Assembly (NCBI GenBank): GCA_950097245.1
Contig: CATNCS010000002.1
Span: forward strand, 1 to 64,000
DNA from: an uncultured Oscillospiraceae bacterium
Lineage (GTDB): Bacteria; Bacillota; Clostridia; Oscillospirales; Oscillospiraceae
Length of the DNA: 64,000 nt
Reading direction: 5' to 3'
The notes beneath the pieces were generated by a model. It searched no databases and was not told the DNA's origin. It worked only from the letters and a program-made list of their open reading frames with translations. Below, one piece after another: positions 36,425 to 44,080 of the stretch (positions are counted from its first letter, which is position 1; every line of letters starts with the position of its first letter). A program made the translations under genes and the position numbers.

Positions 36425-37963
36425 ATCCTTTGTGCGATCTATACACGACTGAGCAAGGAGGAGGTCGACAAGCAACAGCCCGAATCCGAGAGCATCCAGA
36501 ACCAGAAATCCCTACTGACCCGCTATGCCATCGACCACGGGTGGGACATCTACTCGATTTTCTGCGATGAGGACTACTCCGGAGTAGACAGCCAGCGCCC
36601 CGACTTCAACCGCATGATCGAGGCCGCCAAGCAGAAGAAATTCCAGATTATTCTCTGCAAATCTCAATCCCGCTTTACCCGGGACATGGAACTGGTGGAG
36701 AAGTACATCCACGGCCTGTTTCCCATCTGGGGCATCCGGTTCATCGCGGTGGCGGACAACGCCGACACGGAGGTCAAGGGCAACAAGAAGGCCCGGCAGA
36801 TCAACGGCCTGGTGAACGAGTGGTACCTAGAGGACCTGTCGGAAAACGTCCGCATGGTGTTCGACCTGAAGCGGAAAGAGGGTAAATATATCGGCGGTTT
36901 CCCCATCTACGGCTACCGCAAGGACCCGGCAGACAAAAACCACATCATCCCAGACCCGGAGGCGGCGGAGGTGGTCCGCCAAATTTACCAGTGGTCGCTG
37001 GAGGGCCACGGCCGCCAGAACATCGCCTATCTGCTGAACCAGCGAGGCATTCCCAATCCCACCCGCTACAAGGTGGAGCGGGGCTGGACCTGTAACCACC
37101 CCGTCAAGAACGACTTCGGCCTGTGGAACAAGGTGACGGTAGGCCGGATTTTGTCAAACGAGATGTACACCGGTGTCATGATCCAGGGCCGGCGGCGCAA
37201 GGTCAGCTACAAGTCCAAGGTGGTCATCGACACGCCGGAGAGTGAGTGGTATCGGGTGGAGGGAACCCACGAGGCTATCATCGACCGGGCGACTTTCGAG
37301 GCAGTCCAACGGGGGCTGAGGCTGCGCTCCAGGACAGACGGCTCCGGGGAGGTCCATCTGCTGTCCGGGCTGGTGAAATGCGCCGACTGCGGTTCCACCA
37401 TGAGCAAGTGCTCCAACGGCAAGCGTGCCTATCTGCGGTGCAAGCTGTACGCCGACAGCGGCAAGGAAAAGCTGTGCACCCGGCACTCTGTGCGGCTGGA
37501 TCAGCTCATCGACCTGATCTCCGACCGCATCCGGTACTACGTCCAGACCTACTACCAGCTGGACCCGGCGGACCTCCAGCCCCGGAAAGACATCCGCCGG
37601 GAGGGGCTGGAGCAGGAACAAAAGGTCCTGGCCGCACAGCTGGAGAAGCGCAGTCAGGCCCTGAAAACGCTGTACCTGGATCGGGTGGCGGGCATCCTCA
37701 GCGAGGGACAGTTTGTGGAGCTGAACCAGTCCTTCCTGGAAGAAAAAAGCCGCCTGGAACGGCGGCTTCAATCTATCAAGGAGGAGCTGGCGGAGCGGGA
37801 ACAGCCCCAGCAGCAGGCGGACCTGATGGAGCGGGCCCGGGAGCTTCTAAAGCTGGAGACCGTCCCCCGGGAGCTGGTGGTGGGACTGGTGGAAAAAATC
37901 GAGGTCTGCGAGCGGGACCCGGTTACCGGCCGGCAGGAGATCAAGGTGACCTGGAAGTTTTAG
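36425..37963 (+). CDS. Large serine recombinase 4 with apparent AUC start
   Basis: The ORF track begins inside the gene (ATG 36614). The frame stays open upstream to a TAA at 36419 and encodes the missing resolvase start, CAIYTRLSKEEVDKQQPE with the catalytic Ser, then DEDYSGVDSQRPDFNRMIE. A perfect AGGAGGTG (36411-36418) is spaced correctly only for the codon at 36425, which is ATC, not ATG. The 512-residue product has KSQSRFTRDMELVEKY, recombinase domain, zinc ribbon (VKCADCGSTMSKC) and coiled coil. Either AUC initiates, or a G to C change has silenced an otherwise intact gene. It converges on the HAD gene 3 nt away. Confidence 0.75.
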   Translation: MLCAIYTRLSKEEVDKQQPESESIQNQKSLLTRYAIDHGWDIYSIFCDEDYSGVDSQRPDFNRMIEAAKQKKFQIILCKSQSRFTRDMELVEKYIHGLFPIWGIRFIAVADNADTEVKGNKKARQINGLVNEWYLEDLSENVRMVFDLKRKEGKYIGGFPIYGYRKDPADKNHIIPDPEAAEVVRQIYQWSLEGHGRQNIAYLLNQRGIPNPTRYKVERGWTCNHPVKNDFGLWNKVTVGRILSNEMYTGVMIQGRRRKVSYKSKVVIDTPESEWYRVEGTHEAIIDRATFEAVQRGLRLRSRTDGSGEVHLLSGLVKCADCGSTMSKCSNGKRAYLRCKLYADSGKEKLCTRHSVRLDQLIDLISDRIRYYVQTYYQLDPADLQPRKDIRREGLEQEQKVLAAQLEKRSQALKTLYLDRVAGILSEGQFVELNQSFLEEKSRLERRLQSIKEELAEREQPQQQADLMERARELLKLETVPRELVVGLVEKIEVCERDPVTGRQEIKVTWKF

Positions 37964-37966
37964 GCG

Positions 37967-38764
37967 TCAAGCTCCCCCCTTGGCCGCCCGGACAATATCG
38001 CCCACCCCGTCCAGCACCATAGACGGGCGGTAGGAGAAGGTTTTCAGCGTCTCCGGGGTGGAGATGCCCGACAGGACCAGAACGGTGGACATACCGCTCT
38101 CCAGACCGGAGATCACATCGGTGTCCATCCGGTCGCCCACCATCACCGCGTCCTCGGAGTGGCACTTGAGCAGGCGCAGGCCGGTGCGCATCATCAGGGG
38201 ATTGGGCTTGCCGCAGAAGTAGGCCTTCGTCCCGGTGGCCATCTCGATGGGGGCCACCAGGGCGCCGCAGGCGGGGACGGTGATCTCCTCCCCCGGGGCG
38301 GAGACGTCGGAGTTGGCCCCGATGAGCTTGGCCCCCTTCAGCACCAGGTTGATGGCCTTGGTGATGGTGTTCAGGGAGTAGTTCTGGCTTTCGCCGATGA
38401 CCACGTAGTCGGGGTCGATATCGTTCATGGTGATGTCCGCGTCGTACAGGGCGTTGAGCAGCCCGGCCTCCCCCAGGGCGTAGACCGAGCAGCCGGGGGC
38501 CTGGCTCTTCAAAAAGGCCGCCGTGGCCAGGGCGCTGGTGTAAAAGTGCTCCTCGGGCACGTCCAGCCCCATGCGGGCCAGCTTCTGCTGGAGCTCCCTG
38601 GGGGTGGAGCCGCTGTTGTTGGTCAAAAAGAGGTAGGACTTCTTCTCCTCATTGAGCCACCGGATGAACTCCTGAACTCCAGGCAGGACCTGATTGCCGT
38701 GGTAGATGACGCCGTCCATGTCGCAGATAAAGCCCTTTTTCTTCTGAAAATCAATGGAATACAT
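37967..38764 (-). CDS. NagD-like HAD-IIA family phosphatase
   Basis: 265 residues from ATG 38764, supported by GAGGA 9 nt upstream and by the usual family length; the track start is 63 codons too long. Motif I GFICDMDGVIYHG, motif II LFLTNNSG, the C2 cap, and motifs III/IV KPNPLMM..VMVGDRMDTDV are present. NagD-type enzymes dephosphorylate nucleotides or sugar phosphates in the cytoplasm. Own promoter at 38818-38846. Confidence 0.9.
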   Translation of the reverse strand: MYSIDFQKKKGFICDMDGVIYHGNQVLPGVQEFIRWLNEEKKSYLFLTNNSGSTPRELQQKLARMGLDVPEEHFYTSALATAAFLKSQAPGCSVYALGEAGLLNALYDADITMNDIDPDYVVIGESQNYSLNTITKAINLVLKGAKLIGANSDVSAPGEEITVPACGALVAPIEMATGTKAYFCGKPNPLMMRTGLRLLKCHSEDAVMVGDRMDTDVISGLESGMSTVLVLSGISTPETLKTFSYRPSMVLDGVGDIVRAAKGGA

Positions 38765-38817
38765 ACTTGTTTTCCTCATTTCTTCGCCGTTGAATCCAAC
38801 GGTATAATATCCAGGCC

Positions 38818-38846
38818 AGTATATCAGATTGCAGAGCATTGTGCAA
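38818..38846 (-). promoter_or_regulatory. Predicted promoter of the HAD gene
   Basis: Minus strand TTGCAC (38846-38841), 17-nt spacer, TATACT (38823-38818). Confidence 0.5.
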
Positions 38847-38857
38847 GTAGCGCAGGC

Positions 38858-38935
38858 CAAAGGCTCCTTTGGCAAAGGAGCTGTCAGCCGCAGGCTGACT
38901 GAGGATTGTGTTTCGCCGCAGGCGAAATGTGCGAA
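38858..38935. repeat. Triple-hairpin intergenic repeat
   Basis: Three consecutive small palindromes with 3-nt loops: GCTCCTTT-ggc-AAAGGAGC (38863-38881), CAGCC-gca-GGCTG (38885-38897) and TTTCGCC-gca-GGCGAAA (38911-38927). From memory the core GGAGCTGTCAGCC..GGCTGACTGAGG is a repeat widespread between genes of gut Clostridia. It overlaps the broken 3' end of the P-loop gene. Confidence 0.75.
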
Positions 38936-39261
38936 GCAAGCCAAGAGACGCAAAAGTGTCCCAAGGTAACCACCCCCTGGGGCGCGGTGCCGTCCACGAT
39001 AGCCACGGCCTTGCCGGGAAGGATGAGGGCGTCCAGGGAGTCCGGGTCGCCGGAGCAGAGGATGTACTCGGTGTCCAGACCGGCCTCCTCCGCCCAGGCG
39101 CCCACCTTGCGCATGAGGGTGGACTTGCCGCAGCCGGGCCCGCCCTTTAAGATGTAGATGGCCCTGGCCTCCTCGGGGGGGAGCAGGTGGTCATACAGGG
39201 AGTAAAAGCCGGTGGGGGAGTTGGCCCCCAGAAAGTACTGGATATTTGGCAAAGCAGTCAT
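38884..39261 (-). pseudogene. Truncated P-loop ATPase gene
   Basis: ATG 39261 with GGAGGGTCGCTT upstream. The first ~92 residues are well formed: ILKGGPGCGKSTLMRKVG (Walker A) and YILCSGDPDSLDALILP, ending in IVDGTAP. They resemble the N-terminus of a ~370-residue ATPase family (PRK06851-like, from memory). After GTAP, near 38985, the sequence turns into repeat-derived codons (QSACG at the end) and stops at 125 residues. The remaining two thirds are gone, apparently replaced by the triple-hairpin repeat. Confidence 0.7.
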
Positions 39262-39355
39262 AAGCGACCCTCCATATTAACGATTTTACGCCTCAGCCTA
39301 TGTGCGGAAGGGCGGGTTTGTGCGAAAAAGCGGCACCAAAAATGCGCTGTGGGGA

Positions 39356-39384
39356 TTGTATCCCGGCCAGGTCTTTGGTATAAT
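39356..39384 (+). promoter_or_regulatory. Predicted promoter of the siroheme reductase gene
   Basis: TTGTAT (39356-39361), 17-nt spacer, TATAAT (39379-39384), 75 nt before the start. Confidence 0.6.
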
Positions 39385-39458
39385 AAGGGAAAGCTTTTTA
39401 TTGCCTGTCCGGCAGGCCCGGACGGACAGAATATAACAGGGAAAGGCTGGAAGACAAC

Positions 39459-41009
39459 ATGGAGATGAGCAAGCAGTGGACCGATACCTTCCGTGGGGAG
39501 ATTGAAAGCTTTCAAGAGACAATCAGCGCCTTCGACAGGGGGGAGCTTGACCGGAAGGCCTATAAGGGGATGTCCGGCGGTCTGGGCTCCTACGCCCAGC
39601 GGGACGCCTCCAAGCATATGCTCCGTCTGCGCCTGCCGGCGGGACGGCTGACCCTGGACCGGCTGAAATTCCTGGCCGAGGTGGCGGAGCGGGAAAACGT
39701 GGGCCGGATGAAGCTGACCACCTGCGGGACCATCCAGCTCCACGACCTGGCCGCCGGCCAGGTGCCCGGCATCATGGCGGAGGCGGTGGGCTGTGAGATC
39801 TACACCAAGGGCGGCGGGGGCGACAACCCCAGGAACGTGATGGCCAGCCCCCTGTCCGGGGTCCAGCCCGGCGAGGCCTTCAACGTGGTTCCCTACGCCG
39901 AGGCGGTCACCGAATATCTCCTGTCCATCTGCCGGGACATCAAGATGCCCCGCAAGCTGAAAATCGCCTTCTGCAACGGGGTGGACGACTGCGTCCACAG
40001 CGCCTTCCGGGACATGGGCTTCCTGGCCCAGGAGGACGGCACCTTTGCCCTGCGCATCGCCGGCGGCCTGGGTGCGGCCCGGCCCTCCATGGGCGTGCTG
40101 GTGGAGGAGCATGTCCAGCCCAGGGAGGTTCTCTACTACGTCCGGGCCATGGTGGACACCTTCTGCGCCCACGGCAACTACGAGAACCGGGCCAAGGCCC
40201 GCACCCGCTATATGCAGGACACCCTGGGCCCCGACGGCCTGAAGGAGGTCTTCCTGAAGAATGTGGCCGCCCGAAAGGCGGAGGGCGGATTGGAGCTGAA
40301 AGGCCTGGAGGCCCCCGCCGATATCGCCAGAGACAACAGCGGCACGGTGGACCACCCCCGGGCCATCCCCCAGAAGCAGGCCGGCCTGTACGCCGTGAAG
40401 TACCACCCCATCGGCGGACTCCTGCCGGTGGAGAAGCCCCGGCAGCTCTATGAGCTGCTGAAGGACGTCCCCGGGGCGGAGATCCGCGTCGCCCCCAACG
40501 AGACCCTGTATGTCATCAACCTCACCGCCGCCGAGGCGGAGCGGGTGATCGCCGCCACCGCCGACAGCGCCGCCACCGAGTTTGAGTGCAGCGTAGCCTG
40601 CATCGGCGCCACCACCTGCCAGCAGGGGGTCAGGGACAGCCAGGGCGTCCTCCAGGCGGCGGTGAAGGCCGTTCGGGAGGCCGGTATCCCCGACGGAGCC
40701 CTGCCCAAAATCTGCATCTCCGGCTGTCCCTCCAGCTGCGCCGCCCACCAGGCGGGGGCCATGGGCTTCCAGGGGGGCGTGAAGCTGGTGGACAAGAAGC
40801 CCCAGCCCGCATTCAAGATGTTCCTCAGCGGTACGGACCGGCTGGGCGCGGCCCGGTTCGGCCAGGAGGTCGGCACCGTTTTGGAGGTCGACCTGCCCGC
40901 CCTGCTGGTGGAGCTGGGCCAGGCGGCGGCCGCCGCCGGCCAGAGCTGGGACCAGTGGTCCCGGGACCACGCCCGGGAGCGGGACGCCATCATCGCCAAA
41001 TATAACTAA
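39459..41009 (+). CDS. Nitrite/sulfite reductase, siroheme and 4Fe-4S dependent
   Basis: 516 residues. Two ferredoxin-like half domains plus the siroheme/4Fe-4S motifs: VACIGATTCQQGVRDSQG and, 36 residues on, ICISGCPSSCAAHQ (C-x5-C...C-x3-C). The N-terminal TTCGTIQLHDL is the conserved substrate-side segment. The enzyme transfers six electrons to nitrite or sulfite; which one is used in vivo cannot be told. Monocistronic from the promoter at 39356, and followed by GTAGGGGC-type repeats. Confidence 0.85.
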   Translation: MEMSKQWTDTFRGEIESFQETISAFDRGELDRKAYKGMSGGLGSYAQRDASKHMLRLRLPAGRLTLDRLKFLAEVAERENVGRMKLTTCGTIQLHDLAAGQVPGIMAEAVGCEIYTKGGGGDNPRNVMASPLSGVQPGEAFNVVPYAEAVTEYLLSICRDIKMPRKLKIAFCNGVDDCVHSAFRDMGFLAQEDGTFALRIAGGLGAARPSMGVLVEEHVQPREVLYYVRAMVDTFCAHGNYENRAKARTRYMQDTLGPDGLKEVFLKNVAARKAEGGLELKGLEAPADIARDNSGTVDHPRAIPQKQAGLYAVKYHPIGGLLPVEKPRQLYELLKDVPGAEIRVAPNETLYVINLTAAEAERVIAATADSAATEFECSVACIGATTCQQGVRDSQGVLQAAVKAVREAGIPDGALPKICISGCPSSCAAHQAGAMGFQGGVKLVDKKPQPAFKMFLSGTDRLGAARFGQEVGTVLEVDLPALLVELGQAAAAAGQSWDQWSRDHARERDAIIAKYN

Positions 41010-41011
41010 CC

Positions 41012-41113
41012 GTAGGGGGCGGCCTCTGAGCCGCCCCTGCTTTCTGTAGGGGCGGATACCATCCGCCCGCAATGACCGGACCAGAAAGCGGGCGCATACT
41101 ATGCGCCCCTACA
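41012..41113. repeat. Intergenic GTAGGGGC repeat, copy 1
   Basis: TGTAGGGGCGG at 41045 and CGCCCCTACA ending at 41113 are inverted ends around two inner palindromes (CGGATACCATCCG, GGGCGCATACTATGCGCCC). A shorter GTAGGGGGCGGC..GCCGCCCC element adjoins at 41012-41040. Confidence 0.75.
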
Positions 41114-41143
41114 CACGCAATTTACGGAAAGGATTTCGCAGCC

Positions 41144-42124
41144 ATGAAACGACGTATTTCCAGCGCCCTTCTGCTTTTTGCACTTCTTCTGTCCGTCTCC
41201 TGCGGCCAGCCGGCGCACACCCAGACCATAACGGGGTACGAGTCTAAACCCGGCGCCGCGGACTCAGAGCCGGGAAAAATCAACTTCATCGACGCTCTGG
41301 GCCAGGAGTTCTCCATCGAAGCGCCAGAGCGGGTGGTGGTGATGATCGGGAGCTTTGCCGACGTGTGGGTGCTGGCCGGCGGGGAGGATATTTTAGCCGC
41401 CACCGCCAACGACGCCTGGGAGTCCTACGAGCTGGACTTGCCGGAGACGGTGGTCAACATCGGCTCTCCCATGAAGCCCAACGGGGAGCTGGTGCTGGGG
41501 GCGGAGCCTGATTTGATTGTTGCCAGCAGCCTGTCCCCCTCCAACCTGGAGCTGAAGGAGACCTTCGACCGGGCGGGTATCCCCGCCGCCTATTTCGACG
41601 TCTCCTCCTTCCAGGACTACCTGGACCTTTTGGCGCTGTTTACTCAGCTCACCGGCCACCCGGAGAACTATGAGACCTGCGGTACTGACGTGAAGCTCCA
41701 AGTGGACGGGGCCGTGACGCGCAGGGCCGTGTATGACTACACCCCCACGGTGCTGACCATTCAGGTGTCGGGCAGCAGCGTGAAGGTGAAGAACAGCGAG
41801 GACAACGTGCTGGGCCCCATGCTGGCCGAGCTGGGGTGCAGAAATATCGCCGACCAGGACGGCGCCCTGCTGGAGGAGCTGAGCCTGGAGGCCATCCTCC
41901 AGGCCGACCCGGACTACATTTTCGCCGTCTACCACGGCACCGACGAGGCGGCCGCCCAGGCCAACCTGGAGGAAAGCCTCCTGTCCAACCCCGCCTGGGC
42001 CAGCCTCAGCGCGGTGCAGGGAGGCCGGTTCCACATTCTGGAGCGCCGTATGTACAGCTTAAAGCCCAACGCCCTGTGGGGGGACGCCTATGAGCAGCTG
42101 GCGGATATCCTCTGTGGGGAGTAG
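41144..42124 (+). CDS. Iron/cobalamin-type ABC transporter substrate-binding lipoprotein
   Basis: 326 residues from ATG 41144 (GGAAAGGA upstream; the track start lies in a repeat). Lipobox SVSC with Cys20. The mature part is a BtuF/FecB-fold binding protein: FIDALGQEFSIEAPERVVVM and GSPMKPNGELVLGAEPDLIV are typical of class III binding proteins for siderophore-iron, heme or cobalamin. It overlaps the permease gene by 35 nt. The ligand cannot be fixed; cobalamin would suit the MetH enzyme encoded 4 kb away, which is an inference. Confidence 0.87.
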   Translation: MKRRISSALLLFALLLSVSCGQPAHTQTITGYESKPGAADSEPGKINFIDALGQEFSIEAPERVVVMIGSFADVWVLAGGEDILAATANDAWESYELDLPETVVNIGSPMKPNGELVLGAEPDLIVASSLSPSNLELKETFDRAGIPAAYFDVSSFQDYLDLLALFTQLTGHPENYETCGTDVKLQVDGAVTRRAVYDYTPTVLTIQVSGSSVKVKNSEDNVLGPMLAELGCRNIADQDGALLEELSLEAILQADPDYIFAVYHGTDEAAAQANLEESLLSNPAWASLSAVQGGRFHILERRMYSLKPNALWGDAYEQLADILCGE

Positions 42125-43109
42125 GGGCCGTTACGGGCTGATCGCCCTGCTGGCGGCGCTGGTGGCGCTGTCCTCGGTGGCCAATCTGGCCTTCGGGGCG
42201 GTGCCCATCCCAACCGGAGAGGTGATCTCCGCCCTGCTGGGCCGGGGAAACGGCACAACGGCCTCCATTGTTCTCTACGCCCGCCTGCCCCGGCTGTGCG
42301 GCTGTCTGCTGGCGGGGGCGGCTTTGGCCTGTGCCGGCGTGATTATCCAGGGGGTGCTGAACAACCCCCTGGCCGCCCCCAACGTGATTGGGGTCAACGC
42401 CGGGGCGGGGCTGGCAACGGCAATCTGCTGTGCCGCTGCCCCGGGAGCCGTCCGGCTCACCCCCTTCGCCGCCTTTCTGGGGGCGCTGGCCGGGGTGCTG
42501 CTGGTGCTGTTCATCGCCGAGCGGGCGGGCGCGGCCCGGATTACCCTGGTGCTGGCCGGGGTGGCCATGTCCAGCATCTTCAGCGCGGGCATCGACGCGG
42601 TGGTCACCTTCGTCCCCGACGCCCTCAGCGGCTACACCGACTTCCGCATCGGCGGGGTGAAAAATCTGTCCATGGTCCGGCTGGCCCCGGCCTTTTGGGT
42701 CATCGTGATTGCCCTTTTGATTGCGCTTTCCCTGTCCAACGAGCTGGACCTGCTCCTGCTGGGTCGGGAGACCGCCCAGAGCCTGGGACTGCCCGCCAAG
42801 GGACTGCGGCTGGCCCTGCTCATGCTGGCGGCTGCCCTGGCAGGGGCGGCGGTGAGCTTCGCCGGCCTGCTGGGCTTTGTGGGCCTGCTGGTGCCCCACA
42901 TCATGCGGCGGGCGGTGGGGGAGGACAGCTTCCCGTTGCTCCTGTCTTCCGCCCTGGGGGGCGCCCTGCTGCTGACAGTGTGCGACCTGGCCTCCCGGCT
43001 CATTTTTGCCCCCTTTGAGCTGCCTCTGGGGGTGGTGCTGTCCCTGACAGGGGGCCCCTTCTTCATCTGGCTGCTGCTGAAGCAGCGGAGAGGAGGCGGC
43101 GGGCTGTGA
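42090..43109 (+). CDS. FecCD-family ABC transporter permease
   Basis: 339 residues with about ten membrane spans, typical of BtuC/FecD: PRLCGCLLAGAALACAGVIIQGVLNNPLAAPNVIG near residue 70 and LLGFVGLLVPHIMRRAVGEDSF, the region that contacts the ATPase. ATG 42090 has GGGGGGA upstream; GTG 42114 is an alternative. It overlaps both neighbours, so the binding protein, permease and ATPase are cotranslated. Confidence 0.92.
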   Translation: MSSWRISSVGSRGRYGLIALLAALVALSSVANLAFGAVPIPTGEVISALLGRGNGTTASIVLYARLPRLCGCLLAGAALACAGVIIQGVLNNPLAAPNVIGVNAGAGLATAICCAAAPGAVRLTPFAAFLGALAGVLLVLFIAERAGAARITLVLAGVAMSSIFSAGIDAVVTFVPDALSGYTDFRIGGVKNLSMVRLAPAFWVIVIALLIALSLSNELDLLLLGRETAQSLGLPAKGLRLALLMLAAALAGAAVSFAGLLGFVGLLVPHIMRRAVGEDSFPLLLSSALGGALLLTVCDLASRLIFAPFELPLGVVLSLTGGPFFIWLLLKQRRGGGGL

Positions 43110-43861
43110 TTGCGCTGAAAAACCTCCGGGCGGGCTACCCAAACCGCCCGGTGCTGGAGGGGGTGGACCTGGACTTCCGCCCCGGGGAGGTGCTGGCCAT
43201 TTTAGGTCCCAACGGCTGCGGCAAGAGCACCCTGCTCCGGACGTCCAACGGCCTTTTGGCAAAATCCGGCGGGGAGGTGCTGGTGGACGGCGTCCCCCTG
43301 GAGGAGCTGGCCCCCAGGGAGATTGCGAAAAAAGTCGCCTACCTGCCCCAGTCCCGGTCGGTCCCCAACATCACCGCCGGGCGGATGGTGCTCCACGGCC
43401 GGTTCCCCTACCTGTCCTACCCCCGGCGCTACCGCAGGGAGGACCACGAGATGGTAAAACGGGCCCTGGACTGGGTGGGGGCGGCCGACCTGGCTTCCCG
43501 GCCTCTGCCGGAGCTGTCCGGGGGCCAGCGGCAGAAGGTCTATCTGGCCATGGCCCTGGCCCAGGATACGGAGACCGTCCTTATGGACGAGCCCACCACC
43601 TATCTGGACGTGGGCTGCCAGCTGGAGGTGATGGCCCTGGCCCGCCGGCTGGCGGAGGAGGGGCGGGCGGTGGTGATGGTCCTCCACGATTTGACCCTGG
43701 CCCTGCGCTACGCCCACCGGGCCGCCCTGCTGTATGAGGGCAAGGTCCGGCAGACGGGCACGCCGGAGGAGCTGTTTCAGGGCTCTGTTCTGTCCCGGGT
43801 CATGGGCGTCTCTCTGGGCCGGGTGGAGACAGAGGGGGGCTGGCGGTACTTTTACCGATGA
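43106..43861 (+). CDS. FecE/BtuD-type ABC transporter ATPase
   Basis: 251 residues, GTG start overlapping the permease stop. Walker A ILGPNGCGKSTLLR, Q-loop YLPQSR, signature LSGGQRQKV, Walker B TVLMDEPTTYLDV and the switch His in MVLHDLT are complete. It powers import by the FecCD-type permease upstream. Confidence 0.93.
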   Translation: MIALKNLRAGYPNRPVLEGVDLDFRPGEVLAILGPNGCGKSTLLRTSNGLLAKSGGEVLVDGVPLEELAPREIAKKVAYLPQSRSVPNITAGRMVLHGRFPYLSYPRRYRREDHEMVKRALDWVGAADLASRPLPELSGGQRQKVYLAMALAQDTETVLMDEPTTYLDVGCQLEVMALARRLAEEGRAVVMVLHDLTLALRYAHRAALLYEGKVRQTGTPEELFQGSVLSRVMGVSLGRVETEGGWRYFYR

Positions 43862-43943
43862 AGAGTGTTGCGGGTCCCGCTCCCTACTGTAATAAACGTG
43901 AAAAGGGGCTGGTCAAACGGCCCGAAATGGTGTAAAATGTCTC

Positions 43944-43972
43944 TTGACAATCCAGGTGTGCCCGAGTAGAAT
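43944..43972 (+). promoter_or_regulatory. Predicted promoter of the hydrogenase gene
   Basis: TTGACA (43944-43949), 17-nt spacer, TAGAAT (43967-43972). A TCCTGCA-aaa-TGCAGGA hairpin (43992-44008) lies in the 5' leader and could be an operator or mRNA stabiliser. Confidence 0.7.
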
Positions 43973-44080
43973 GAGTGCGAAATGAAAGAAATCCTGCAAA
44001 ATGCAGGAAATTTCACTAAAAATTGCAAGAAGCACAAATCAGTTGTCAAAAGCAGAATTTTATGAGGAAGGAGCGTACAT

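Noticed and set aside
36364-36570. 68-aa plus-strand ORF
   Set aside because: Overlaps the beginning of recombinase 4 in another frame; the recombinase frame carries the conserved catalytic sequence.
39258-41072. 604-aa minus-strand ORF
   Set aside because: Shadow of the siroheme reductase; low-complexity Gly/Leu/Val composition typical of antisense to GC3-rich genes.
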